Source: Nocardioides allogilvus
GTDB lineage: Bacteria > Actinomycetota > Actinomycetes > Propionibacteriales > Nocardioidaceae
Assembly (NCBI RefSeq): GCF_003047285.1
Contig: NZ_PZYX01000001.1
Location: forward strand, 434,001-498,000
DNA: 64,000 nucleotides
Reading direction: 5' to 3'
Every line of letters starts with the position of its first letter. The first letter of the stretch is position 1. The position numbers were made by a program, and so were the translations under genes. The notes under the pieces were generated by a model, which was not told where the DNA came from, did no database searches, and saw only the letters and a program-made list of their open reading frames with translations. Below, one piece after another: positions 49,405 to 58,717 of this stretch.

Positions 49405-51245
49405 GCGTCCGTCGTCGACCGGAAGAAGCTCTCGTGCCAGACCTCCAGGCACATCAGCGTCCAGATGCGGCTCTCCTCGCTCGCCACGCCCCGGTCGTGC
49501 CGCTCCAGCAGCCGGTGCACGGCCCGGCGGTCGAGGGTCTGGCCCACGAACGAGTCGGTGCCGGTGAGCCGCTCCCACATCGAGTCGCGCAGATCGGTGC
49601 GGAACCACTGGTCCAGGGGGACCTTGAAGCCCACCTTGCGCCGGTCGACCACCTCCGCCGGCAGGTAGCGGCGCGCAACCTCCTTGAGCACCCACTTGCC
49701 GACGCCCCTGCGGACCTTGACGGACGAGGGCAGGCGGAATGCCAGCTCGACCAGGTGGTGGTCCAGCAGCGGCGGGCGGAGCTCGAGCGAGGCGGCCATC
49801 GACATCCGGTCCCCGCGCTCGAGCAGGTTGTCGGGAAGCCAGCCGCCCAGGTCGTGGCGCAGCATCCGGTCGAGGGCGTCGCCGCCGAGCACGTCGGGCC
49901 GGCAGCGGGCCACCGGTCGACCACCCAGCAGCTGACGTCGCTCGGCGGTGGTGAAGGGGGCGAACCACGTCGAGAGCTGCTCGCGCTCGTCACCCGCACC
50001 AGCGGCGCGTACAGCGATGCGGGCCCGCGCGAACCGGGGCCCGAGCCGCGGCTCGAGCGCATCCACGGCGACCCGGCGCAAGGAGGCCGGGGCCACCGTG
50101 GCCACGGCGAGCGGCCGCGCGAAGCGGTGCTTGGGATAGCCGCCGAAGAGCTCGTCGCCGCCCTCGCCCGACAGCACCACCCGGACCTGCTCACGGGCCG
50201 CGCGGGCCAGCCCGAACACGGCGATGTCGGCCGGCTCGGAGATGGGGGCGTCACGGTGCCAGCTCAGCCGGGGCCAGAGGTCCTCGAAGTCGTCGGCGCG
50301 CAGGTGCACCTCGTGGTGGTCGGTGCCGACGTGCTCGCTGACGCGCCGAGCCCACGGCAGCTCGTCCAGCCGGGGATCGCCGAAGCCCGCGGCGAACGTC
50401 GTGACCGGGGCGCCGCCCCGGAGCCGCTGCATGACCGCGGCGATGAGGCTGCTGTCGACGCCGCCGCTGAGGTAGCACCCGATCGGGACGTCGGCCACCT
50501 GCGCGGCCGCGACGGCATCGGTGACTGCCACGTCGACGGCGTCCACCGCCGACTGCGGGGTCCACAGGTGACCTGGGTCCGAGGGCGGCGGTGCCCAGTA
50601 GCGCTCCACCTGCAGCTCCCCGGTCCTGCTGACGCGCGCGCGGTGGCCCGGCGGCAGCTTCCGCACCCCAGCGAAGAGCGTGTACGGCGCCGGGACGGCG
50701 CGCGCCGTGAGGTAGGCGTCGAGGCTGTCCTCGTCCACGCGCCGGGGAACCCCGGCCGCGTGCAGCGCCTTGATCTCGGAGCCGAACACCAGGGCCCGGT
50801 GGTCGAGGGAGTAGTGCAAGGGCAGGACACCGAGGCGGTCGCGCGCCAGGTGTGTCTCCCCGGTGCGGGTGTCGAAGGCCGCGTAGGCGAACTGGCCGCG
50901 CAGGCGTTCGACGAACGCGGGTCCGACGACCGTCAACCCCGCGAGCACCACCTCTGTGTCCCCGTGGGTGGTGAACGGGTAGTCCAGGGTGAGCCGGAGC
51001 TCCTGGTAGTTGAAGATCTCGCCGTTGAAGACCAGGACCCAGCGCCCGTCGGGCGACGTCATGGGCTGGTGGGAGCCGGCCAGGTCGATGATGGACAGCC
51101 GGGTGTGGGCCAGCCCGACCCCGTCGCCGCGCCAGGTCGCCGACTCGTCGGGGCCGCGGTGGTGCAGCACGGTCGCCATCGCCCGCAGTGTGTCCTCGCT
51201 GACGGCGTTGTCGTCGAAGCGGCGGATCCCGGCGATGCCGCACAT
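49401..51245 (-). CDS. AsnB-type amidotransferase (asparagine synthase family)
   Basis: A 614-residue glutamine-dependent amidotransferase. Residues 1-200 form the class II glutaminase (MCGIAGIRRF with Cys2 as nucleophile; LHHRGPDES, LVFNGEIFNYQ). Residues about 230-600 are the synthetase domain with the PP-loop LSGGVDSSLIAAVM. Such proteins in glycan clusters often amidate sugar acids rather than aspartate, so the acceptor here is an inference. Translation is coupled to the GT2-GT4 gene by a 1-base TGATG overlap. Confidence 0.93.
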   Translation of the reverse strand: MCGIAGIRRFDDNAVSEDTLRAMATVLHHRGPDESATWRGDGVGLAHTRLSIIDLAGSHQPMTSPDGRWVLVFNGEIFNYQELRLTLDYPFTTHGDTEVVLAGLTVVGPAFVERLRGQFAYAAFDTRTGETHLARDRLGVLPLHYSLDHRALVFGSEIKALHAAGVPRRVDEDSLDAYLTARAVPAPYTLFAGVRKLPPGHRARVSRTGELQVERYWAPPPSDPGHLWTPQSAVDAVDVAVTDAVAAAQVADVPIGCYLSGGVDSSLIAAVMQRLRGGAPVTTFAAGFGDPRLDELPWARRVSEHVGTDHHEVHLRADDFEDLWPRLSWHRDAPISEPADIAVFGLARAAREQVRVVLSGEGGDELFGGYPKHRFARPLAVATVAPASLRRVAVDALEPRLGPRFARARIAVRAAGAGDEREQLSTWFAPFTTAERRQLLGGRPVARCRPDVLGGDALDRMLRHDLGGWLPDNLLERGDRMSMAASLELRPPLLDHHLVELAFRLPSSVKVRRGVGKWVLKEVARRYLPAEVVDRRKVGFKVPLDQWFRTDLRDSMWERLTGTDSFVGQTLDRRAVHRLLERHDRGVASEESRIWTLMCLEVWHESFFRSTTDA

Positions 51246-53308
51246 CAGCCGGCCCGGACCTCGTCGAACAGCCCCATCAGGTCGGCGCCCCGCGCCGCCC
51301 AGGCGCAGTGCAGGACCGATGCGCGGAGCCGTTCTCCGTCGGGCGGGTCGGCGAGGAGGCGGCGCACGGCGGCAGGGAAGTCGTCGCGCCCGGCGACCAG
51401 CACCCGGTCCCGGTAGTCCTCGACCTCGGGATAGTCCGTCGTCACGACGGGCAGCCCCAGGGCGAGGTACTCCTTGAGCTTGATCGGGTTGGCGTAGCGG
51501 ATCCAGTCGTTGTCGAGCCAGGGCATCAGCGCCACGTCGAAGCCGCGCCCCAGCGCGGGGATGTCGGCGTAGGGCCGGAACCCGAGCCAGTGGACGTTGG
51601 GCAAGGAGACCAGGTCGTCCATCGGGAAGGTCGCGTCGCCGATCAGCACCAGGCTGTGGTCCGGGTTGGCCTGCGCGGTCCGCCGCAGCAGGTCCACGTC
51701 GACGACGTAGTCGTCCAGGCCACCGAAGAAGCCCACGCGTGGCCGGGGGAGGCGGGCGACCTCCGGGTCGATGGTTCGCGGATCGCTGCTGAAGTGCTCG
51801 ACGTCGACGCCGTGGTCGAGGAAGTGGGCGCGCCCGCCCACGACGGCCGCGTCGCGGCGCATCAGCTCGTGGCTGACGTAGAGCACGCGGTCCGCCTCCA
51901 CGAGCAGCGCCCGCTCCAGCGAGGCGACCCACGCGCCGTCGGCCTCGGGGAAGGCCGAGTGGAGGTCGGAGCGGTTGAACACGAGCGCCGACCTCCTCAT
52001 CGGGCGCACCACGGGCCAGGCCGTCGGGATCGTGACGCCGACCGCCGGACGGTCCCCGACGCCGATCGCCCGCGCCACCACACGCACCTGCTGGCGGATC
52101 AACCAGGCGTTGACCCGCGCACCCCGGGTGTCGCCGTAGAGCGGGAGCATGAGGGGCGTGAGCACGTGGAACCCGGGGACGGCCGGCAGCGGGCGCCGTA
52201 CCAGCTTGGTCATGCTGCGCAGCTTGCGCAGGATGCGCTTGCCGGAGCCGGTGCTCGTCCCCTTGCGGGGGAGGCGGAGCCCCAGGCTGTTCACGACCAG
52301 CACCGGGCGGTGCCGGGCCACCTCGCGCATCAGCTGGAAGTCCGAGTGGGCCTGGTTGTGGTACCACCAGTCCTGCGCCGCGAACCAGATGACGCCCGCC
52401 TGCTCGGCTCGCGGCCCGGGCGCCGCCCCGAGCGCCGTGCGCAGGCCCGCCCGGTGGGCGGGGGAGCGGGACCGGAGCACCTCGCCGGTGACCACGCCGC
52501 CGCGGAAGAGGGCCGACCGGACCCGACCGTGGTGGCGCGAGTGGTCCAGGACCCGGTTGTGGACGAGCCGGCTCCACAGGGCGGCATCGGTGCCGTAGGC
52601 GCCGCTGGTGTGGGAGGCGACCGCGCTCGGTTCGTAGCGCACGGAGAAGCCCGCACGGCGTGCCCGGCGGCAGTAGTCGACCTCCTCGGAGTAGAGGAAG
52701 AACGACTCGTCCCACGCGCCCACGGCGCGCCGACAGGAGGCCGAGATGGCCAGCACGGCCCCCGTCGCCCAGTCGACGTCGCCCGGCTCGGCATAACGAC
52801 CCGCGTCCGTGATCGTCTCGGACAGCCCCAGCCGCGCGGCGCGACGCCCGCCGATCACGGCCTCGGCCCAGGCGGACACGACCGTCGGCTCCCGGCGCAG
52901 TGACGGTGCGAGGTGGCCGTCGTCGTCGAGATGACGGGGTACGGCGATGCCCACCCCGGGAGTGGCGAGCGCGCCGAGCAGACGGGCGACACAGCCGTCG
53001 TGCAGGCGCACGTCGGGGTTGAGCACGAGGAGGTCGTCGTCGCCGGCGTCGGCCGCCGCCAGGTTGATGGCAGCGGCGTAGCCGAGGTTGGCACCGGCCC
53101 GCGTCACCCGCGCGTCCGGCAGCAGCCGCTGCGCCAGCTCCGGGGTCCCGTCGCGCGACTCGTTGTCGACGACGTGGACCCGCCACTGCGCGACGCCCGC
53201 CAGCCCGCCCGCGAGTGAACCGGCCAGCCGTGGCAGGTGCGCACGGCTGTCATGCGTGACCACGACGACAGTCAGGATGACGCTTCCCCCTCCGACTCGG
53301 TGGGGCAC
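51245..53308 (-). CDS. GT2 - GT4 bifunctional glycosyltransferase
   Basis: A 687-residue fusion. Residues about 10-280 are a rhamnosyltransferase-like GT2 domain (VVVVTHDSRAHL, LVLNPDVRLHDG, FFLYSEEVDYCRRARRAG). Residues about 310-687 are a GT-B (GT4) domain: VGFFGGLDDYVVDVDLL, NPDHSLVLIGDA, and NPIKLKEYLALGLPVV as the donor-site loop. It could add two consecutive sugars of the repeat unit. The GTG start at 53308 has no clear ribosome site. The gene overlaps asnB by one base. Confidence 0.9.
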   Translation of the reverse strand: MPHRVGGGSVILTVVVVTHDSRAHLPRLAGSLAGGLAGVAQWRVHVVDNESRDGTPELAQRLLPDARVTRAGANLGYAAAINLAAADAGDDDLLVLNPDVRLHDGCVARLLGALATPGVGIAVPRHLDDDGHLAPSLRREPTVVSAWAEAVIGGRRAARLGLSETITDAGRYAEPGDVDWATGAVLAISASCRRAVGAWDESFFLYSEEVDYCRRARRAGFSVRYEPSAVASHTSGAYGTDAALWSRLVHNRVLDHSRHHGRVRSALFRGGVVTGEVLRSRSPAHRAGLRTALGAAPGPRAEQAGVIWFAAQDWWYHNQAHSDFQLMREVARHRPVLVVNSLGLRLPRKGTSTGSGKRILRKLRSMTKLVRRPLPAVPGFHVLTPLMLPLYGDTRGARVNAWLIRQQVRVVARAIGVGDRPAVGVTIPTAWPVVRPMRRSALVFNRSDLHSAFPEADGAWVASLERALLVEADRVLYVSHELMRRDAAVVGGRAHFLDHGVDVEHFSSDPRTIDPEVARLPRPRVGFFGGLDDYVVDVDLLRRTAQANPDHSLVLIGDATFPMDDLVSLPNVHWLGFRPYADIPALGRGFDVALMPWLDNDWIRYANPIKLKEYLALGLPVVTTDYPEVEDYRDRVLVAGRDDFPAAVRRLLADPPDGERLRASVLHCAWAARGADLMGLFDEVRAG

Positions 53309-53493
53309 CGGCAGTCGCCGATCGGCGCTGCGAGAGCTGGCCCCGTGTCCCTGACGAGGCTACTGACGCGAGGCCGTGGGCGTGTCCCGAGAACGGGGTA
53401 CTTCCGTGCGCACAACCATCAGCACTCCTGGCCCCGGACTAGCGTGCGGGCACGTCCTCGGGGGGAGGGCAAGGAGCGCTGAGGGGTGGGTCC
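53309..53493. other. Divergent spacer between GT2-GT4 and PIG-L genes
   Basis: 185 bases, no gene seen. It should hold promoters for both directions. TAGCGT at 53440-53445, about 50 bases before the PIG-L gene, is a possible -10. No dyad related to the GCAAATGCG core was found. Confidence 0.35.
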
Positions 53494-54153
53494 ATGCTGT
53501 CGTTGATCGCGCCGCACGGGCCGTTGTCCGTCCTGTGCCTGGGCGCCCATCCCGACGACATCGAGATCGGCTGCGGGGGCACGCTGCTGTCGCTGGCAGG
53601 ACGAGACGACGTCACGGTCGTCGGCCTGGTGCTCACCGGCACGGAGGAGCGGCAGGACGAGGCGCGCGCCTCCCTGGCTCGGTTCGCGCCCGGTGCGGTC
53701 GTGGAGACCGGCGGCCTGCGTGACGGACGGCTGCCTGCCGACTGGGACGCGGCCAAGGACGTGCTGGAGGAGGCGGCCCGCAGGCACGCGCCCGACCTCG
53801 TCCTCGCCCCCCGCGTCGACGACGCCCACCAGGACCACCGCGTCGTGGGCCGGCTCGCTGCGACGGTGTGGCGAGACGCCCTCGTGCTGCACTACGAGAT
53901 CCCGAAGTGGGACGGCGACCTGACCACCCCCAGCCACTACGTCGCCCTCGCCGCGGACGTCGTGGCGGCGAAGCTGCGGCTGCTCGACGAGGGCTTCCCC
54001 TCGCAGGTCGGGCGGGACTGGTGGGACCACGAGGTCTTCCGGGGGCTGCTGCGCCTGCGCGGCGTCGAGTGCCGGGCGCCGTACGCCGAAGGCTTCCACA
54101 GCCGCAAGGTCCTGCTGGACCTCGGCGCGACCCGACGAGGAGGAGACGACTGA
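53494..54153 (+). CDS. PIG-L family deacetylase
   Basis: A 219-residue LmbE/PIG-L zinc deacetylase. The metal site is [12 protein letters not shown] near the N-terminus, with [11 protein letters not shown] providing the third ligand. Members remove N-acetyl groups from GlcNAc-linked substrates, here probably a nucleotide sugar or glycan intermediate. It heads an operon with the epimerase and the DUF4910 gene, coupled by 1-base and 4-base overlaps. Confidence 0.93.
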   Translation: MLSLIAPHGPLSVLCLGAHPDDIEIGCGGTLLSLAGRDDVTVVGLVLTGTEERQDEARASLARFAPGAVVETGGLRDGRLPADWDAAKDVLEEAARRHAPDLVLAPRVDDAHQDHRVVGRLAATVWRDALVLHYEIPKWDGDLTTPSHYVALAADVVAAKLRLLDEGFPSQVGRDWWDHEVFRGLLRLRGVECRAPYAEGFHSRKVLLDLGATRRGGDD

Positions 54154-55172
54154 TGCGTTTGCTGGTGGATGGTGACCGGGGCTACCTCGGTGCGGTGATG
54201 GTGCCCCTGCTGCAGGAGGCGGGACACGAGGTGACCGGCCTCGATGCGGGCTGGTACGACGGCTGCGACTTCGGACCTGCGCCGTCCGGTTACGAGTCCA
54301 GGACCGGCGACATCCGCGACCAGTCACCTGACGACCTCGCCGGCTTCGACGCCGTGATCCACCTCGCGGCGATCTCCAACGACCCGATCGGCCACCTCAA
54401 CCCCGAGGCGACCTTCTCGGTGAACTCCGACGGCGCGTTCCACATGGCCGAGGTGGCCAAGGCCGCTGGTGTCCAGCGCTTCCTCTTCTCCTCCTCGTGC
54501 TCGCTCTACGGCGCGGCGGGCGACACCCGGGTGGCCGAGGACGGCGAGATGAACCCGGTGACGCCGTACGGCGAGAGCAAGATCCGCGCAGAGCGCGCCA
54601 TCTCCCGCCTCGCTGACGACGACTTCAGCCCGACCTACCTGCGCAACGCCACCGCCTACGGCTCCTCACCCAGGCTGCGCGCCGACATCGTGGTCAACAA
54701 CCTGTGCGGGGCGGCCTTCACACGCGGCGAGGTGCGGCTGCAGAGCGACGGCACGCCGTGGCGCCCGCTCGTCCACGCCGAGGACATCGCCCGCGCCTTC
54801 CTCGCCGTCCTGGAGGCGCCCCGCGAGATCGTGCACGACCAGGCCTTCAACGTGGGCCGCGACGAGGACGTCGTCCAGGTGCGCGAGATCGCGCTGGCCG
54901 TCGCCGAGCGCTTCGGGGCCCCGGTCACCTTCGCCGAAGGCGCGACCGCAGACCTGCGCGACTACCGCGTCGACTTCGCCAAGCTGGCCCGCGACCTGCC
55001 GGGCTTCCGGCCCGAGTGGACGGTGGCGACCGGCATCGACGAGCTGGCCGAGGACATGGCTCGCCAGGGCCTGACCGCCGACGCCTTCGAGGGTCCCCGC
55101 TACGTCCGGCTCAAGAGGATCCAGGAGCTGATGGGCGCCGGGCGCCTCGACGACCGCCTCGTGCTGCGATGA
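54153..55172 (+). CDS. NAD-dependent epimerase/dehydratase (extended SDR)
   Basis: A 339-residue extended SDR. The Rossmann motif is [16 protein letters not shown]; the catalytic Ser-Tyr-Lys are in FSSSCSLYG and the YGESK motif. The strong [19 protein letters not shown] segment is typical of sugar-nucleotide epimerases in such clusters. It may form or reduce the keto-sugar that the C-methyltransferase uses. GAGGAGGAG lies just upstream and the ATG overlaps the PIG-L stop. Confidence 0.92.
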   Translation: MRLLVDGDRGYLGAVMVPLLQEAGHEVTGLDAGWYDGCDFGPAPSGYESRTGDIRDQSPDDLAGFDAVIHLAAISNDPIGHLNPEATFSVNSDGAFHMAEVAKAAGVQRFLFSSSCSLYGAAGDTRVAEDGEMNPVTPYGESKIRAERAISRLADDDFSPTYLRNATAYGSSPRLRADIVVNNLCGAAFTRGEVRLQSDGTPWRPLVHAEDIARAFLAVLEAPREIVHDQAFNVGRDEDVVQVREIALAVAERFGAPVTFAEGATADLRDYRVDFAKLARDLPGFRPEWTVATGIDELAEDMARQGLTADAFEGPRYVRLKRIQELMGAGRLDDRLVLR

Positions 55173-56464
55173 GCCTGCTCTCCCCGGACCCGCTGCGCGC
55201 GCAGCGGATGCGGGCGCGGCTCGAGCGGCTCTACCCGCTCTGCCGGAGCATGACCGGCGACGGCGTGCGCGAGACGCTCGCGGCCATCGGGGAGGCCGTC
55301 TCGCTGCACAGCGTCGAGATCCCGACCGGCACGACCTGCCACGACTGGACCGTCAACGACGAGTGGAACGTCCGCGACGCCTACATCGCCGACCTCGGCG
55401 GTCGCCGGGTCGTCGACTTCCGCGAGCACACTCTGCACCTCGTCGGCTACAGCGTGCCGGTGCGCCGGCGGATGACGCTCGAGGAGCTGCGCCCCCACCT
55501 GTTCACGCTGCCCGAGCACCCCGACTGGATCCCCTACCGGACCTCCTACTACCGCCGCACCTGGGGCTTCTGCCTCACCCAGCGGCAGCTGGACGCGATG
55601 GACGAGGGGCCCTACGACGTCGTCATCGACTCCACGGTCGAGCCGGGAGCCCTGACCTACGGCGAGGTGCTCGTGCCCGGGGACTCCGAGGACGAGGTGC
55701 TGATCAGTGCGCACACGTGCCATCCGTCGCTGGCCAACGACAACCTGTCGGGCATCGTCGTCGCGACCGAGCTCGCGGCCGCGCTCGCGGCCCTGCCGAG
55801 CCGGCGGTGGAGCTATCGCTTCGTGTTCGCACCGGGCGTCATCGGGTCCATCACCTGGCTGAGCCTGCACGAGCAGACGCTGCCGCGGATCCGGCACGGC
55901 CTGGTCCTGGCCGGGCTCGGTGGCCCCGGGCCCCTGGTCTACAAGCGCACCCGGCACGCGGACCGCGACATCGACCGGGCCGCGGCCCACGTCGTCGCCC
56001 GGCGCGGCGGGGAGGTGCGCGACTACTCGCCGTACGGCTATGACGAGCGGCAGTACAACGCGCTCGGTTTCGACCTCCCGGTCGGTCGGCTGACGCGCAC
56101 CCCGCACGGCGAGTACCCGGAGTACCACACGTCGGCCGACGACCTGGGCTACGTCAAGGACGACGAGCTCCTCGGGGCCTACGCCGCGCTCACCGAGATC
56201 ATCGACGTGCTCGAGCGCGACGCCACCTACCTCAACCTCAGCCCGTACGGCGAGCCGCAGCTCGGCAAGCGGGGCCTCTACCCCGACACGGGCGGCCAGG
56301 CGGCCACCGACGCCATGATGGCGATCCTGTGGGCGCTGGCCTGCTCCGACGGCCAGACGTCCCTGCTGGACGTCGCGCAGCGCGCTGGGCTCGACTTCGC
56401 CGTCGTGGCGCAGGCTGCCGCTGACCTCGAGCACGTCGAGCTGCTGGCCCGCGTCCCCGGCTGA
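55169..56464 (+). CDS. DUF4910 aminopeptidase-like protein
   Basis: A 431-residue protein with an aminopeptidase-like (M28-type) fold. The metal site text is [20 protein letters not shown], and [14 protein letters not shown] supplies more ligands, like zinc aminopeptidases. The last 60 residues form a helix-turn-helix-like tail ([20 protein letters not shown]). DUF4910 proteins recur in surface-polysaccharide clusters beside PIG-L, cytidylyltransferase and C-methyltransferase genes, but their reaction is unknown. The start overlaps the epimerase stop by 4 bases. Confidence 0.88.
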   Translation: MSLLSPDPLRAQRMRARLERLYPLCRSMTGDGVRETLAAIGEAVSLHSVEIPTGTTCHDWTVNDEWNVRDAYIADLGGRRVVDFREHTLHLVGYSVPVRRRMTLEELRPHLFTLPEHPDWIPYRTSYYRRTWGFCLTQRQLDAMDEGPYDVVIDSTVEPGALTYGEVLVPGDSEDEVLISAHTCHPSLANDNLSGIVVATELAAALAALPSRRWSYRFVFAPGVIGSITWLSLHEQTLPRIRHGLVLAGLGGPGPLVYKRTRHADRDIDRAAAHVVARRGGEVRDYSPYGYDERQYNALGFDLPVGRLTRTPHGEYPEYHTSADDLGYVKDDELLGAYAALTEIIDVLERDATYLNLSPYGEPQLGKRGLYPDTGGQAATDAMMAILWALACSDGQTSLLDVAQRAGLDFAVVAQAAADLEHVELLARVPG

Positions 56465-56468
56465 GCGC

Positions 56469-57911
56469 TCAGTACGCCCCACGGTGGTCGAGGACGGCCC
56501 TGGCGGTCCTGAGCAGGATCGAGAGGTCGAGTGCGAGCGACCAGTTGTCGACGTACTTCACGTCGAGGCGGACCGACTCCGCCCAGCTCAGGTCCGAGCG
56601 ACCCGACACCTGCCACAGCCCGGTCAGGCCGGGCTTCACGGCGAGCCGCCGGCGCGGATCGAGGTCATAGAGCTCGACCTCGCTGGGCAGCGCCGGACGC
56701 GGCCCGACGAGGGACATCTCGCCGGTCACGACGTTCCACAGCTGTGGCAGCTCGTCGATCGAGTAGCGGCGCAGGATCGTGCCGAGCCGGGTGACCCGGG
56801 GATCGCTGCGCAGCTTGAACAGCACGCCGCCGTCGACCTGGTTGAGGTCGCTGAGACCGGCCCGCTCCTCGGTCGCGGTGCAGGACATGGTGCGGAACTT
56901 CAGCATCGTGAACTCCGCCCCGTCGCGACCGACCCGCTGCTGCCGGAAGAGGCCGGGACCGGGGGTCTCGCGGCGTACGAGCAACCAGACCAGCGCCAGG
57001 ACCGGCGCGAGCACGAGGAGCGCCACGGCGGCGAGCAGCCGCTCGACGACCTCCTTCGCGAGCCGGCGCGGGCCATGGCTGGCGGCGGGGCGGATCTGCA
57101 TCACGTCGAGGCCGGCGCCCTGCACGACCGAGACCCGCGTCGGTGCGACGTCGAGCAGTCCGGTGCCGATGTAGAAGGGCACGGCGGCGCCGTGGGCGTG
57201 CCACTGCAGGCGGCGCATCGTGGCGTGCGTGATGCCCGGCCCGGGCAGCACCAGCAGGGCGTCGCTGCCGGTCTGGACGGTGACGTCGGCGGCGTAGGAC
57301 ACCCCGACCCGCACCGGGAGCTCGGCCAGCGGCTCGTCCGGTGCGGCGGAGAGGCAGGCCGCGGAGACGACGAACCGAGGTGAGTGCGCGAGCTCGGCGA
57401 CGGCGGCACGCACGTCGTCGGGGTGGCCGGCGAGGACGACCCGCGTCGTGCTGCCGGGCAGCCGCACCAAGCCGCTGACGAGTACGGCGAGGGTCAGTGC
57501 CGCGACGACCGGGACCAGCGCCTGGGGAGCCGCAGCCTCACCGACCACCGCGCTCGCCAGCCAGCAGGCGACGCCGAGACCGGCTCCCGACCGCAGGACG
57601 CGACCCGCGTGGCTGCCGGCGGGCTCGCCGAGCGGGCGCCGGGTGAACCAGCCGTTGACGGCGAGGAACAGCGGCCAGGACAGCGCGACGGCGGCCAGGA
57701 CCTCACGTTGGACAGTGGCTCCGCCCCGCGTCGCGATGACCACGGCCAGGAGGCTGGCGGCGAGGTCCGCGGTCGGACGGAGCCACCGATTGCTGCGGCT
57801 GCGTGAGCTGGTGGCGTCGACGACCTGGTCGTGGAGCGCGACCCGCTGAGTGGGGGGCAACGGCAGGCCGCTGACCAGATCGCCGACTGGGGGCACAGTG
57901 ACTTGCGCCAT
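56469..57911 (-). CDS. Undecaprenyl-phosphate sugar-1-phosphate transferase (initiating)
   Basis: A 480-residue polyprenyl-phosphate glycosyl-1-phosphate transferase (WbaP/CpsE type) that starts repeat-unit assembly on undecaprenyl phosphate. The N-terminal 160 residues carry several transmembrane helices; a Rossmann-like segment (RVVLAGHPDDVRAAVAEL) follows. The catalytic C-terminal domain has LKFRTMSC, SIDELPQLWNV and PGLTGLWQVSGRS. AAAGGGGGGACAG lies before the ATG. The palindrome at 57973-58006 lies in its upstream region, between it and the response regulator. Confidence 0.95.
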   Translation of the reverse strand: MAQVTVPPVGDLVSGLPLPPTQRVALHDQVVDATSSRSRSNRWLRPTADLAASLLAVVIATRGGATVQREVLAAVALSWPLFLAVNGWFTRRPLGEPAGSHAGRVLRSGAGLGVACWLASAVVGEAAAPQALVPVVAALTLAVLVSGLVRLPGSTTRVVLAGHPDDVRAAVAELAHSPRFVVSAACLSAAPDEPLAELPVRVGVSYAADVTVQTGSDALLVLPGPGITHATMRRLQWHAHGAAVPFYIGTGLLDVAPTRVSVVQGAGLDVMQIRPAASHGPRRLAKEVVERLLAAVALLVLAPVLALVWLLVRRETPGPGLFRQQRVGRDGAEFTMLKFRTMSCTATEERAGLSDLNQVDGGVLFKLRSDPRVTRLGTILRRYSIDELPQLWNVVTGEMSLVGPRPALPSEVELYDLDPRRRLAVKPGLTGLWQVSGRSDLSWAESVRLDVKYVDNWSLALDLSILLRTARAVLDHRGAY

Positions 57912-57972
57912 CTGTCCCCCCTTTCCTGACCACGCGTGAGCAGTGGGTCGAGCCTAGGTATCGCGGTCAGGT

Positions 57973-58006
57973 CCGGCATGCCGCAAATGCGGCATAGGCC
58001 TGCCGG
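57973..58006. promoter_or_regulatory. 18-bp palindrome upstream of the sugar transferase
   Basis: ATGCCGC-AAAT-GCGGCAT (57978-57995), extended by CCGGCA (57973-57978) and TGCCGG (58001-58006). It lies upstream of the sugar transferase promoter (TAGGCT on the minus strand near 57954-57959) and after the response-regulator gene. Its GCAAATGCG core matches 40342-40350. Confidence 0.55.
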
Positions 58007-58027
58007 ATCGGCCGCGACACGTCGGAT

Positions 58028-58717
58028 TCAGTCGCTGTGCTGCCAGCCGACGTGGTGGGCGAGCCCGACCGCCGCGAGCTGCGAGGAGACCTCGAGCTTG
58101 CCGAGGATCGACTTCACCTGCGTGCGCACGGTCGCCTCCGACACCACGCTCTCGCGGGCGATCTCGCGCACGTTGTGCCCCGCGATCAGCGCGGCCAGGA
58201 CCTGCTTCTCGCGCGGCGTCAGCAGCTCGAGCCGGCGCCGCATGTCCTCGGTGACCATGCGCTCGCTGCGCCAGGCGTCGAGCAGTCGCTCGAGCTCGTC
58301 GGAGGTCATCACCGGCAGGCCCTGGTGGAGGCGACGGACGGTGCCGAGGGTCTCCTGCAGCGGGCGGCCCTTGGAGAGGATCTTGCGCGCACCCTGGCGG
58401 ACGCAGGCTCCCCAGCGGCCCCGGTCGGTCGACGCCGTCACCACGACGACGTTGGCACCGGACCGGGCCAAGGGTGAGATCAGCCCCATCCCGTCCCCGA
58501 AGCGGCCGAGGTCGAGGTCGAGCAGCACGATCCGCGCGTTGCTGCGCAGCGCCGTCGATCGCAGCGTGGCCATCGAGCCACCGACCTCGGGCAGGGCCAG
58601 TCGACGTACGTCATATCCCTCCAGGGAGAGCGCAAGCTCCAGGGACTCGGCGAACAGCATGTGGTCCTCGATGATCAGGACCCGCGTGCTGGGCCTGGTG
58701 TCAAGCGCCGCGGACAT
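58028..58717 (-). CDS. LuxR/NarL-family response regulator
   Basis: A 229-residue two-component regulator. The receiver has the acidic pair Glu17-Asp18 (VLIIEDHMLF), the phospho-acceptor Asp67 (RIVLLDLDLG), Thr in VVVTAS and the conserved Lys in ILSKGRP. The LuxR helix-turn-helix is LTPREKQVLAALIAGHNVRE. It overlaps the kinase gene by 17 bases, so the two form a system. The adjacent palindrome and its polysaccharide neighbour suggest it controls the glycan locus. Confidence 0.93.
   Translation of the reverse strand: MSAALDTRPSTRVLIIEDHMLFAESLELALSLEGYDVRRLALPEVGGSMATLRSTALRSNARIVLLDLDLGRFGDGMGLISPLARSGANVVVVTASTDRGRWGACVRQGARKILSKGRPLQETLGTVRRLHQGLPVMTSDELERLLDAWRSERMVTEDMRRRLELLTPREKQVLAALIAGHNVREIARESVVSEATVRTQVKSILGKLEVSSQLAAVGLAHHVGWQHSD

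Noticed and set aside
49401-53186. A 1,261-codon frame joining AsnB with its upstream neighbour
   Set aside because: Only the last 614 codons encode AsnB; the part before 51245 is out of frame with the real GT2-GT4 gene and has no family text.
56463-56472. Palindrome TGAGCGCTCA between DUF4910 and the sugar transferase
   Set aside because: Ten bases at two convergent gene ends; too short to claim as a terminator or operator.
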